NCBI RefSeq assembly: GCF_963678635.1
Contig: NC_087071.1
Location: 19,341,613-19,405,612, forward strand
From: Symsagittifera roscoffensis
Taxonomy: Eukaryota; Xenacoelomorpha; Acoela; Convolutidae
Length of the DNA: 64,000 bases
Reading direction: 5' to 3'
The notes beneath the pieces were generated by a model. The model saw nothing but the letters and a program-made list of their open reading frames with translations. It made no database searches and was not told the DNA's origin. Below are positions 24,220-34,977 of this stretch, in pieces. The position numbers and the translations under genes were made by a program. The first letter of the stretch is position 1, and each line of letters starts with the position of its first letter.

Positions 24220-27200
24220 TTTTGATCACAGTGTCTGGCTGATATTATCATTTTGATGTGCTTATTTGTAATCATATATATTCAATTCCTTTAGGATAGT
24301 GGTCGTTCCTCTAGTGAACTTGCGCTGGAGTGATTTTGTCTCATTAAAGTTATCACAAATTGCTAGTTTCCACTAGATTCTGGTCTTGGCTACTGAATGT
24401 TTCTTCAGTTTTTACATCTTTGAATTACACAGCAACGCTTCTTTGGGTTGTTACTGCGTTGTGAATTTGCTGACGCTTCATTGGAGTTCTGGGTTTTGAT
24501 TTTGGTTTTTATGTTCAGGAAATATGTCTTTTTTGTGATCATCCTTGATGCGACTTTTTGTTGTACTAATTTTTTTCATTTTTCAGGACATTGTGTGGCT
24601 AGTTAAGAAATCTTGATGTGTTCTTTGTTGTTCCATTCATCAATTCTACTGGGTTAGCGATATTGCAGAAGCCCATTTGCGTTGTGGCGAATTTTTGTCC
24701 GAAAAAAATTGTCGTCACAGTACTGGCAGTTTTTCTTTCTTTTTGGTCTTGACTACCAGACATCCCTTGAGTTTTTATAAATTTGAAAGACAGAGCTGCC
24801 TTTTTGATGTTGACAATGCCTTTTTCATTTGTTGATGTTACCTGGTAGTCCTTAATTTTTGATTTCAGTTTTTTTCAGTGGAACCATGTCTTTTTATGTG
24901 TCAGTGATGCGGTTTTTCTCGTTACAAGTTTTTCCACTTTTGATCACAGTGTCTGGCTGAAGTTTTTCCACTTTTGATCACAGTGTCTGGCTGATATTAT
25001 CATTTTGATGTGCTTATTTGTAATCATATATTCAATTCCTTTAGGATAGTGGTCGTTCCTCTAGTGAACTTGCGCTGGAGTGATTTTGTCTCATTAAAGT
25101 TATCACAAATTGCTAGTTTCCACTAGATTCTGGTCTTGGCTACTGAATGTTTCTTCAGTTTTTACATCTTTGAATTACACAGCAACGCTTCTTTGGGTTG
25201 TTACTGCGTTGTGAATTTGCTGACGCTTCATTGGAGTTCTGGGTTTTGATTTTGGTTTTTATGTTGACGAAAAATGTCTTTTTTGTGATCATCCTTGATG
25301 CGACTTTTTGTTGTACTAATTTTTTTCATTTTTCAGGACATTGTGTGGCTAGTTAAGAAATCTTGTTGTGTTCTTTGTTGTTCCATTCATCAACTCTACT
25401 GGGTTAGCGATATTGCAGAAGCCGATTTGCGATGTGGTGAGTTTTTGTCCGAAAAAAGTTGTTGTCACAAATTGGTAGTTTCCACTAGCTTCTCGTATTG
25501 GCTACTGAAAACTTCTTCAGTTTTGACATCTTTGAATTACACAGCGACAATTTTTGGGTTGCTAATGCATTGTGCGTACGCTGACGGTTCATGGTAGTAC
25601 TAAATTTTTCATTTTGGTCTTTATGTTTCTGAAATATGTCTTTTTTTTTGCGTTCATCCTTGATGCGATTGTTTGTGGTACAAATGTTTTCATTTTCCTG
25701 AACAGTGTGTGGCTAGTTAAGTAATCATGATGTGTTCATTGTTTTTCCATCCATCAATTCTTCTGGGTTAGCGATCCTTGCAGAAGTGGATTTGCGCTGT
25801 GGTGTTTTTTTGTCCGAAAAAAGTTGTCGTCACAAATTGGTAGTTTCCACTAGCTTCTTGTCTTGGCTACTGACATTTCTTCAGTTTTGACATCTTTGAA
25901 TTACACAGCCGTTTTTTTTGGTTTTAATTCGTTGTGGGTATGCTGCAGGTTAATCGGAGTACTAACTTTTTAGTTTAAGTCTTTTTGTTTCTGAAAAATG
26001 TCATTTTTTGTGTTAATCCTTGATGCGATCTTTTGTGGTACAAATTTTTTCCTTTTTCAGGACTTTGTGGCTAGTTAAGTCATCTTGACGTGTTCATTGT
26101 TGTTCCATTCATCATTTCTACTGGGTTAGCGATCCTTGCAGAAGCGGATTTGAGCTGTGGTATTTTTTTGTCCGAAAAAAGTTGTCACAAATTGGTAGTT
26201 TCCACTAGCTTCTGGTCTTGGCTACTGAAATTTCTTCAGTTTTGACATCTTTGAAAAACACAGCGACGCTTTTTTGAATTGCTATTGCGTTGTGGATATG
26301 CTGGCGGTTCATGGGAGTTCTGGGTTTCGGTTTTGGTTTTCATGTTACTAAAATATGTCTTTTTTGTGTTCATCCTTGATGCGATTTTTTGTAGTACAAA
26401 ATTTTTCATTTTTTGGTTTGTTGATGCTTTGTGGGAATGCTGAAGGTTCATCGGAGTACTAGGTTTTTGATTGTGGTGTTTTTGTTTATGAAATATGTCG
26501 TTTTTTGTGTTTATCCTTGATGCGATCTTTTGTGGTACGATTTTTTTCATTTTCCAGGACAGTGTGTGGCTAGTTAAGAAATCGTGATGTGTTCATTGTT
26601 GTTCCATTCATCAGTTCTACTGGGTTAGCGATCGTTGCAGAAGCGGATTTGAGCTGTGGTAATTTTTTGCCCGAAAAAAACGTCACAAATTGGTAGTTTC
26701 GACTAGCTTCTGGTCTTGGCTACTGAAATTTCTTCAGTTTTGACATCTTTGAAATACACAGCGACGCTTTTTTGAACTGTTAATGCGTTGTGGATATGCT
26801 GGCGGTTCATGGGAGTTCTGGGTTTCGGTTTTGGTTTTTATGTTACTAAAATATGTCTTTTTTGTGTTCATCCTTGATGCGATTTTTTTGGTACAAATTT
26901 TTTCATTTTTTGGTTTGTTATTGCGTTGTGGGAATGCTAAAGGTTCATCGGAGTACTAAGTTTTTGATTGTGGTTTTTTGTTTATGAAATATGTCATTTT
27001 TTGTGTTTATCCTTGATGCGATCTTTTGTGGTACAATTTTTTTCATTTCCCAGGACAGTGTGTGGCTAGTTAAGAAATCGTAATGTGTTCATTGTTGTTC
27101 GATTTATCAATTCTACTGGGTTAGCGATCGTTGCAGAAGCGGATTTGCGCTGTGGTGATTTTTTGTCCGAAAAAGTCGTCGTCACAATTTGATAGATTCC

Positions 27201-27657
27201 ACTAGCTTCTGGTCTTGGCTACTGAATGTTTCTTCAGTTTTGACATCTTTGAATTATTAGGCGGGTTTTCTCGTTACCAGTTTTTCCACTTTTGATCACA
27301 GTATCTGGCTGATATTATCATTTTGATTGGCTCTTTTTTTCATTTTTTTCAGTTTTACTGGGGTAGTGATTGTTGCACTAGCGAATTTGCGCAGGAGTGT
27401 TTTTGTTATAGTTATCACAAATTGGTAGTTTCCACTAGCTTCTGGCCTTGGCTACTGAATGTTTCTTCAGTTTTGACATGTTTGAAATACACAGCGACTT
27501 TTTTTTTTGGGTTGTTAATGCATTGTTGGTATGCTGACGGTTCATGGGAGTTCTGGGTTTTTGATTTTCGTATTTATGTTTTTGAATTTTTTTTTGTGTT
27601 CATCCTTGATGCGATTTTTGTGGTACAAATGTTTTCATTTTCCAGGACAGTGTGTGG

Positions 27658-28002
27658 CTAGTTAAGAAATCTTGATGTGTTCATTGCTTTTCCATTCTTC
27701 ATTTCTACTGGGTAAGCGATCGTTGCAGGAGTGGATTTGCGCTGTGGTGATTTTTTGTCCGAAAAAAGTTGTCGTCGCAAATTGGTAGTTTCCACTAGCT
27801 TCTGGTCTTGGCTACTGAATGTTTCTTCACTTTTGACATCTTTAAAATACGCAGCGACAATTTTTTGGGTTTTTAATGCGTTGTGGGTATTCTGACGTTT
27901 CATGGGAGTTCTAAGTTTTTGATTTTGGTTTTTGTTTTTCTCAAATATGTCATTTTTTGTGTTTATCCTTGATGCGATCTTTTGTGGTACAAGTTTTTTC
28001 AT
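27658..28002 (-). other. Monomer-length open frame, Lys-rich; probably non-coding
   Basis: This is the longest open frame contained in one A unit on the minus strand (114 residues). It starts at a recurrent ATG just upstream of the anchor (MKKLVPQKIASRINTKND) and ends RFLN at the TTAACTAG word. It is rich in Lys, Asn, Gln and Thr, as expected from the A-rich strand. I recognise no domain, signal peptide or membrane segment. Against coding: neighbouring units shift frame by single-base changes in A/T runs, and two different frames after NTK are both open in sister units (NTKNDIF versus NTKKTYF). Each unit also ends in stops. Confidence 0.75.
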
Positions 28003-28009
28003 TTTTCAG

Positions 28010-28369
28010 GACAGTGTGTGGCTAGTTAAGAAATCTTGATGTGTTAATTGTTATTCCATTCATCAATTCTACTGGGTTAGCGATCGTTGCAGAAGCCGTT
28101 TTGCGCTGTGGTGATTTTTTGTCCGAAAAAAATTGTCGTCACAAATTGATAGCTTCCACTAGCTTCTGGTCTTGGCTACTGAAATTTCTTCAGTTTTGAC
28201 ATCTTTGAAATATAAAGCGACAATTTTTTGGGTTTAATGCGTTGTGGGTATGCTGAAGGTTAATCGGAGTACTAATTTTTTAGTTTTGGTCTTTTTGCTT
28301 CTGAAATATGTCTTTTTTGTGTTTATGCTTGAAGCGATCTTTTGTGGTACAAATTTTTTCATTTTTCAG
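28010..28369 (+). repeat. Representative type A monomer (360 bp)
   Basis: This unit runs anchor to anchor and shows the common A layout. The anchor and a stop-rich stretch lie at 28010-28040. The conserved core with TTAGCGATCGTTGCAGAAG is at about 28077-28095, and the TTGTCCGAAAAA block follows at about 28120. The best-conserved stretch, around CTTCCACTAGCTTCTGGTC, is at about 28153. After that come the variable G/T-rich part, TTGAAGCGATCTTTTGTGG (usually TTGATGCG), and the T-rich tract ending in CAG just before 28370. A units are the majority in the window and the only full-length type in the first 15 kb. Confidence 0.95.
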
Positions 28370-29203
28370 GACATTGTGTGGCTAGTTAAGTCATCTTGAT
28401 GTGTTCATTGTTGTTCATTTCATCAATTCTACTGGGTTAGCGATCGTTGCAGAAGCCGATTTGCGCTGTGGTGATTTTTTGTCCGAAAAAAGTTGTCGTC
28501 ACAAATTGGTAGTTTCCACTAGCTTCTGGTCTTTATTACTGAAATTTCTTCAATTTTGACATCTTTGAATTACACAGCGAGTTTTTTGGGTTTTAATGCG
28601 TTGTGGCTATGCTGAAGGTTAATTAGAGTACTAATTTTTTAGTTTTAGTCTTTTTGTTTCTGAAATATGTCATTTTTTGTGTTTATCCTTGACGCGATCT
28701 TTTGTGGTACAAATTTTTTCATTTTTCAGGACATTGTGGCTACTTAAGTCATCTTGATCTGTTCATTGTTGTTCCATTCATCAGTTGTACTGGGTTAGCG
28801 ACCATTGCACAAGCAGATTTGAGATGTGGTAATTTTTTGTCCGAAAAAATTTGTCACAAATTGGTAGTTTCCACTAGCTTCTGGTCTTTATTACTGAAAT
28901 TTCTTCAGTTTTGACATCTTGAATTATACATTGACGCTTTTTTGAATTGTTAATGCTTTGTTGATATGCTGGCGGTTCATGGGAGTTCTGGGTTTCGGTT
29001 TTGGTTTTTATGTTACTAAAATATGTCTTTTTTGTGTTCATCCTTGATGCGATTTTTTGTGGTACAAATTTTTTCATTTTTTGGTTTTTTGATGCGTTTT
29101 GGGAAGGTTCATCGGAGTGAATTCCAGCTGGAGTGATTTTGTCTCAATAAAGTTATCACAAATTGCTAGTTTCCACTAGCTTCTGGTCTTGGCTACTAAA
29201 AGT

Positions 29204-30426
29204 TTCTTCAGTTTTCACATCTTTGAAATACACAGCGACGCTTTTTTGGGTTGTTAATGCGTTGTGGATATGCTGGCGACTCATAGGATTTCTGGGTTTC
29301 GCCTTTGGTTTTTATGTTACTGAAATATGTCTTTTTTGTGTTCATCCTCGATGCGATTTTTTGTGGTATAAGTTTTTTCATTTTCCAGGACAGTGTTTGG
29401 CTAGTTAAGAAATCTTGATCTGTTCATTGTTGTTCCATTCATCAATTCTACTGGGTTAGCGATCGTTGCAGAAGCGGATTTGCACTGTGGTGATTTTTTG
29501 TCCGAAAAAGTTGTTGTCACATTTTGATAGATTCCACTAGCTTCTGGTCTTGGCTACTGAATGTTTCTTCAGTTATGACATCTTTGAATTATACAGCGGT
29601 TTTTCTCGTTTCCAGTTTTTCCACTTTTGATCACAGTGTCTGGCTGATATTGTCATTTTGATGTGCTCTTTTTTCGTTTATTCAATTCTACTGGTGTAGT
29701 GATTGTTGCACTAGCGAATTTGCGCAGGAGTGTTTTTGTTAAAGTTATCACAAAATGGTAGTTTCCACTAGCTTCTGGCCTTGGCTACTGAATGTTTCTT
29801 CAGTTTTGACATGTTTGAAATACACAGCGATGTTTTTTTTGGGTTGTTAATGCGTTGTGGGTATATTGACAGTTCATGGGAGTTCTGGGTTTTTGACTTT
29901 CTTATTTATGTTTCTAAACTTTTTTGTGTTCATCCTTGATGCGATTTTTTGTGGTACAAATGTTTTCATTTTCCAGGACAGTGTGTGGCTAGTTAAAAAA
30001 TCTTGATGTGTTCATTGCTTTTCTATTCTTCATTTCTACTGGTTAAGCAATCGTTACAGGAGTGGATTTGCGCTGTGGTGATTTTTTGTCCGAAAAAAGT
30101 TGTCGTCGCGTTTCTTCAATTTTGACATCTTTGAAATACGCAGCGACAAATTTTTGGGTTGTTAATGCGTTGTGGGTATATTGACAGTTCATGGGAGTTC
30201 TGGGTTTTTGACTTTCTTATTTATGTTTCTAAACTTTTTTGTGTTCATCCTTGATGCGATTTTTTGTGGTACAAATGTTTTCATTTTCCAGGACAGTGTG
30301 TGGCTAGTTAAAAAATCTTGATGTGTTCATTGCTTTTCTATTCTTCATTTCTACTGGTTAAGCAATCGTTACAGGAGTGGATTTGCGCTGTGGTGATTTT
30401 TTGTCCGAAAAAAGTTGTCGTCGCGT
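29204..30426 (+). repeat. 1223-bp duplication, copy 1
   Basis: Anchors are A 29389, H 29629, A 29977 and A 30292. The unit at 29977 carries a deletion: GTTGTCGTCGCG runs directly into TTTCTTCAATTTTG near 30110, removing about 45 bp. The unit at 30292 has the same loss near 30424, which forms the junction to copy 2. Confidence 0.86.
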
Positions 30427-31400
30427 TTCTTCAGTTTTCACATCTTTGAAATACACAGCGACGCTTTTTTGGGTTGTTAATGCGTTGTGGATATGCTGGC
30501 GACTCATAGGAGTTCTGGGTTTCGCCTTTGGTTTTTATGTTACTGAAATATGTCTTTTTTGTGTTCATCCTCGATGCGATTTTTTGTGGTATAAGTTTTT
30601 TCATTTTCCAGGACAGTGTTTGGCTAGTTAAGAAATCTTGATGTGTTCATTGTTGTTCCATTCATCAATTCTACTGGGTTAGCGATCGTTGCAGAAGCGG
30701 ATTTGCACTGTGGTGATTTTTTGTCCGAAAAAGTTGTTGTCACAATTTGATAGATTCCACTAGCTTCTGGTCTTGGCTACTGAATGTTTCTTCAGTTATG
30801 ACATCTTTGAATTATACAGCGGTTTTTCTCGTTTCCAGTTTTTCCACTTTTGATCACAGTGTCTGGCTGATATTGTCATTTTGATGTGCTCTTTTTTCGT
30901 TTATTCAATTCTACTGGTGTAGTGATTGTTGCACTAGCGAATTTGCGCAGGAGTGTTTTTGTTAAAGTTATCACAAAATGGTAGTTTCCACTAGCTTCTG
31001 GCCTTGGCTACTGAATGTTTCTTCAGTTTTGACATGTTTGAAATACACAGCGACGTTTTTTTTGGGTTGTTAATGCGTTGTGGGTATATTGACAGTTCAT
31101 GGGAGTTCTGGGTTTTTGACTTTCTTATTTATGTTTCTAAACTTTTTTGTGTTCATCCTTGATGCGATTTTTTGTGGTACAAATGTTTTCATTTTCCAGG
31201 ACAGTGTGTGGCTAGTTAAAAAATCTTGATGTGTTCATTGCTTTTCTATTCTTCATTTCTACTGGTTAAGCAATCGTTACAGGAGTGGATTTGCGCTGTG
31301 GTGATTTTTTGTCCGAAAAAAGTTGTCGTCGCGTTTCTTCAATTTTGACATCTTTGAAACACGCAGCGACAAATTTTTGGGTTGTTAATGCGTTGTGGGT
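30427..31400 (+). repeat. 1223-bp duplication, copy 2 (partial)
   Basis: Anchors at 30612, 30852 (H) and 31200 lie exactly 1223 bp after 29389, 29629 and 29977. The GTCGTCGCG deletion junction is repeated near 31330. Beyond about 31.4 kb the correspondence ends and a different two-unit duplication takes over. Confidence 0.85.
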
Positions 31401-32558
31401 ATGCTGACGGTTCATGGGAGTTCTAAGTTTTTGATTTTGGCCTTTGTTTTTCTCGAATATGTCATTTTTTGTGTTTATCCTTGATGCGATCTTTTGTGGT
31501 ACAAGTTTTTTCATTTTTCAGGACAGTGTGTGGCTAGTTAAGAAGTCTTGTTGTGTTCATTGTTGTTCCATTCATCAATTCTACTGGATTAGCGATCGCT
31601 GCAGAATCCAATTTACGCGGTGGTGAGTTTTTGTCCGAAAAAAGTTGTCGTCACAAACTGGTAGTTTCCACTAGCTTCTGGCCTTGGCTACTGAATGTTT
31701 CTTCAGTTTTGACATGTTTGAAATACACAGCACGTTTTTTTGGGTTGTTAATGCGTTGTGGGTATATTGACAGTTCATGGGAGTTCTGGGTTTTTGACTT
31801 TCTTATTTATGTTTCTGAACTTTTTTTGTGTTCATCCTTGATGCGATTTTTTGTGCTACAAATGTTTTCATTTTCCAGGACATTGTGTGGCTAGTTAAGA
31901 AATCTTGATGTGTTCATTGCTTTTCTATTCTTCATTTCTACTGGGTAAGCGATCGTTGCAGGAGTGGATTTGCGCTGTGGTGATTTTTTGTCCGAAAAAA
32001 GTTGTCGTCGCGTTTCTTCAATTTTGACATCGTTGAAATACGCAGCGACAAATTTTTGGGTTGTTAATGCGTTGTGGGTATGCTGACGGTTCATGGGAGT
32101 TCTAAGTTTTTGATTTTGGCCTTTGTTTTTCTCAAATATGTCATTTTTTGTGTTTATCCTTGATGCGATCTTTTGTCGTACAAGTTTTTTCATTTTTCAG
32201 GACAGTGTGTGGCTAGTTAGGAAGTCTTGTTGTGTTCATTGTTGTTCCATTCATCAATTCTACTGGATTAGCGATCGTTGCAGAATCCGATTTACGCGGT
32301 GGTGAGTTTTTGTCCGAAAAAAGTTGTCGTCACAAACTGGTAGTTTCCACTAGCTTCTGGCCTTGGCTACTGAATGTTTCTTCAGTTTTGACATGTTTGA
32401 AATACACAGCGACGTTTTTTTGGGTTGTTAATGCGTTGTGGGTATATTGACAGTTCATGGGAGTTCTGGGTTTTTGACTTTCTTATTTATGTTTCTGAAC
32501 TTTTTTTGTGTTCATCCTTGATGCGATCTTTTGTGGTACAAGTTTTTTCATTTTTCAG
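31200..32558 (+). repeat. 679-bp two-unit duplication
   Basis: Anchors 31200, 31522, 31879, 32201 and 32559 give copies at 31200-31878 and 31879-32558. Each copy has one short unit with the GTCGTCGCG deletion (near 31330 and 32010) and one full unit carrying the private words CTTGTTGTGTTCATTG and ATTTACGCGGTGGTGAG. Confidence 0.85.
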
Positions 32559-34585
32559 GACAGTGTGTGGCTAGTTAAAAAATCTTGATGTGTTCATTGT
32601 TGTTCCATTCATCAATTCTACTGGGTAAGCGATCGTTGCAGAAGCCGATTTGCGCTGTGGTGATTTTTAATCCGAAAAAAGTTGTCGTCACAAATTGGTA
32701 GTTTCCAGTAGCTTCTGGTCTTGGCTACTAAACTTTCTTCAGTTTTGACATCTTTGAAATAGACAGCGACAATTTTTTGGGTTTAATGCGTTGTGGATTT
32801 GTGACGGTTCATTGGAGTTCTGGGTTTTGATTTTGGTTTTTATGTTAATGAAATATGTCTTTTTTTTGTTCATCCTTGATGCGATTTTTCAGGACAATGT
32901 GTGGCTAGTTAAGAAATCTTAATGTGTTCATTGTTGTTCCATTCATCAATTCTACTGGGTTAGCGATCGTTGCAGAAGCCGATTTGCGCTGTGGTGATTT
33001 TTGTCCGAAGAAAGTTGTCGTCACAAATTGGTAGTTTCCACTAGCTTCTGATCTTGGCTACTGAAATTTCTTCAGTTTTGACATCTTTGAAGTAGACAGC
33101 GACAATTTTTTGAGTTTAATGCGTTGTGGGTATGCTGAAGATTAATCGGAGTACTAATTTTTTAGTTTTGGTCTTTTTGTTTCTGAAATATGTCTTTTTT
33201 GTGTTTATGCTTGATGCGATCTTTTCTGGTACAAATTTTTTCATTTTTCAGGACATTGTGTGGCTAGTTAAGTCATCTTGATGCGTTCATTGTTGTTCCA
33301 TTCATCAGTTCTACTGGGTTGGCGATCGTTGCAGAAGCGGATTTGAGCTGTGATGATTTTTTCTCTGAAAAAAAGTTGTCGTCACAATTTGGTAGTTTCC
33401 ATTAGCTTCTGGTCTTGGCTACTGAAATTTCTTCAGTTTTGACATCTTTGAAATACACAGCGACCATTTTTTGGTTTTTAATGTGTTGTGGGTATGCTGA
33501 AGGCTCATCGGAGTACTAAGTTTTTGATTTTGGTCTTTTTGTTTCTGAAATATGTCATTTTTGTATTTATCCTTGATGCGATCTTTTGTGGTACAAATTT
33601 TTTCATTTTCAGGACATTGTGTGGCTAGTTAAGTCATCTTGATGTGTTCATTGTTGTTCCATTCATCAGTTCTACTGGGTTAGCGATCGTTGCAGAAGCA
33701 AATTTGCGCTGTGGTGACTTTTTGTCCAAAAAAAATTGTCGTCACAGTACTGGCAGTTTTTCTTTCTTTTTGGTCCTGACTACCAGACATCCCTTGAGTT
33801 TTCAAAAATTTGAAAGACAGAGCTGTTTTTTTGATGTTGATAAGGCATTTTTCAGTTGTTGATGTTACCTGGGAGTCCTTAATTTTTGATTTCAGTTTTT
33901 TTTCTGTGGAACCACGTCTTTTTATGTGTCAGTGATGCGGTTTTTCTCATTACAAGTTTTTCCATTTTTGATCACAGTGTCTGGCTGATATTATCATTTT
34001 GATGTGCTCTTTATTTTCATTTATTCAATTCTACTGTGATAGTGATTGTTGTACTAGCGGATTTGCGCAGGAGTGTTTTTGTCTCAATAAAGTTATCACA
34101 AATTGGTAGTTTCCACTAGCTTCCGGTCTTGGCTACTGAATGTTTTTTCAGTTTTCACCATTTTTGAAATACACAGCGACGCTTTTTTGGGTTGTTAATG
34201 CGTTGTGGATATGCTGAAATTTCATGGGAGTTCTGAATTTTAATTTTGATTTTGATTTTGATTTTTCTGAAATATGTCATTTTTTGTGTTTATCCTTGAT
34301 GCGATCTTTTGTGGTACAAATTTTTTCATTTTCCAGGACAGTGAGTGGTTAGTTAAGAAAACGTAATGTGTTCATTGTTGTTCCATTCATCAATTCTACT
34401 GGGTTAGCGAACGTTGCAGAAACGGATTTGCGCTAGGGTGTTTTTTTGTCCGAAAAAGTTTTCGTCACAATTTGATAGATTCCACTAGCTTCTGGTCTTC
34501 GCTACTGAATGTTTCTTCAGTTTTGACATCTTTGAATTATACAGCAGTTTTTCTCGTTACCAGTTTTTCCACTTTTGATCACAGT
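32559..34585 (+). repeat. A units with one C unit, up to the inversion
   Basis: A anchors are at 32559, 32892, 33252, 33613 and 34337; C anchors are at 33970 and 34577 (the latter a type H unit). The unit before 32892 lost part of its T-rich tract (GATGCGATTTTTCAGGAC). The full C unit starts at 33746. The last forward bases before the inverted segment are GATCACAGT at 34577-34585. Confidence 0.85.
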
Positions 34586-34724
34586 AGAATTGAATAAATG
34601 AAAAAAAAAGAGCACATCAAAATGATAATATCAGCCAGACACTGTGATCAAAAGTGGAAAAACTGGTAACGAGAAAAACTGCTGTATAATTCAAAGATGT
34701 CAAAACTGAAAAAAAATTCAGTAG
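34501..34724. repeat. Left palindrome of the inversion
   Basis: Arms of about 85 bp, each covering CAGTTTTGACATCTTTG through CACTTTTGATCACAGT, face each other across a 55-bp A-rich spacer. They are complementary apart from an A/T-run length difference around the TTCTTCAG position. The arms could form a hairpin in single-stranded DNA. Confidence 0.87.
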
Positions 34725-34870
34725 CCAAGGCCAGAAGCTAGTGGAAACTACCAATTTGTGATAATTTTATTGAGACAAAAACACTCCTGCGCTAGTGCAA
34801 CAATCACTACAGTAGAATTGAATAAATGAAAAAAAAAAGAGCTCATCAAAATGATAATATCAGCCAGACA
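34586..34870 (-). repeat. Inverted satellite segment (~285 bp)
   Basis: This is the only reverse-oriented piece of the array that I found. It reads as the reverse complement of a type H unit plus the adjoining C-tail stretch. For example, TAGTGGAAACTACCAATTTG near 34740 is the complement of the usual CAAATTGGTAGTTTCCACTA. Left palindrome arms are about 34501-34585 and 34641-34724; right arms are about 34709-34812 and 34871-34977. The two spacers (34586-34640 and 34813-34870) are nearly identical to each other. Putting the segment back forward restores the order seen at 35345-35540, so this is a simple in-place inversion. The breakpoints fall at short inverted words, CACAGT and ACTGTAG. Confidence 0.9.
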
Positions 34871-34977
34871 CTGTAGTGATTGTTGCACTAGCGCAGGAGT
34901 GTTTTTGTCTCAATAAAATTATCACAAATTGGTAGTTTCCACTAGCTTCTGGCCTTGGCTACTGAATTTTTTTTCAG
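34709..34977. repeat. Right palindrome of the inversion
   Basis: Arms of about 105 bp, covering CTGTAGTGATTGTTGCAC through CTACTGAATTTTTTTTC, flank a 58-bp spacer. Complementarity looks complete or nearly so by eye, which suggests the inversion is recent relative to the divergence among neighbouring units. Confidence 0.87.

Larger units (their letters stand above)
21617..25336 (+). repeat. A-C dimer HOR, five copies of 716-754 bp
   Basis: A anchors at 21617, 22366, 23082, 23833, 24587 and 25337 alternate with C anchors at 21973, 22721, 23437, 24190 and 24942. Dimer lengths are 749, 716, 751, 754 and 750 bp. The short one lacks a 34-bp internal duplication present in the others. From the second dimer on they share the private words TTGTTGTACTAATTTTTTTC and GACGCTTCATTGGAG. 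Confidence 0.92.
25337..29203 (+). repeat. A, H and P units related to 16.1-18.7 kb
   Basis: A anchors are at 25337, 25700, 26061, 26558, 27054, 27646, 28010, 28370 and 28730, with an H-type anchor at 27293. Up to about 27.36 kb the order and private variants follow 16.07-18.75 kb: the GAACAGTG anchor, CAGGACTTTGTGG, P inserts at 26413 and 26911, then H. The offset is about 9.27 kb before small deletions. Near 29081-29130 a P-type fusion is followed by a jump into a C tail (GAGTGAATTCCAGCTGGAG). Confidence 0.85.

Noticed and set aside
28010-28369. Internal dimer structure of the A unit (two ~180-bp halves)
   Set aside because: Only a short resemblance (TTAATGCGTTGTGG versus TTGATGCGATTTTTTGTGG), about 110 bp apart, was seen. 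The halves do not align.
34501-34977. Terminal inverted repeats of a DNA transposon
   Set aside because: The arms are ordinary satellite sequence, the inside is one inverted unit, and there is no transposase frame or target-site duplication.
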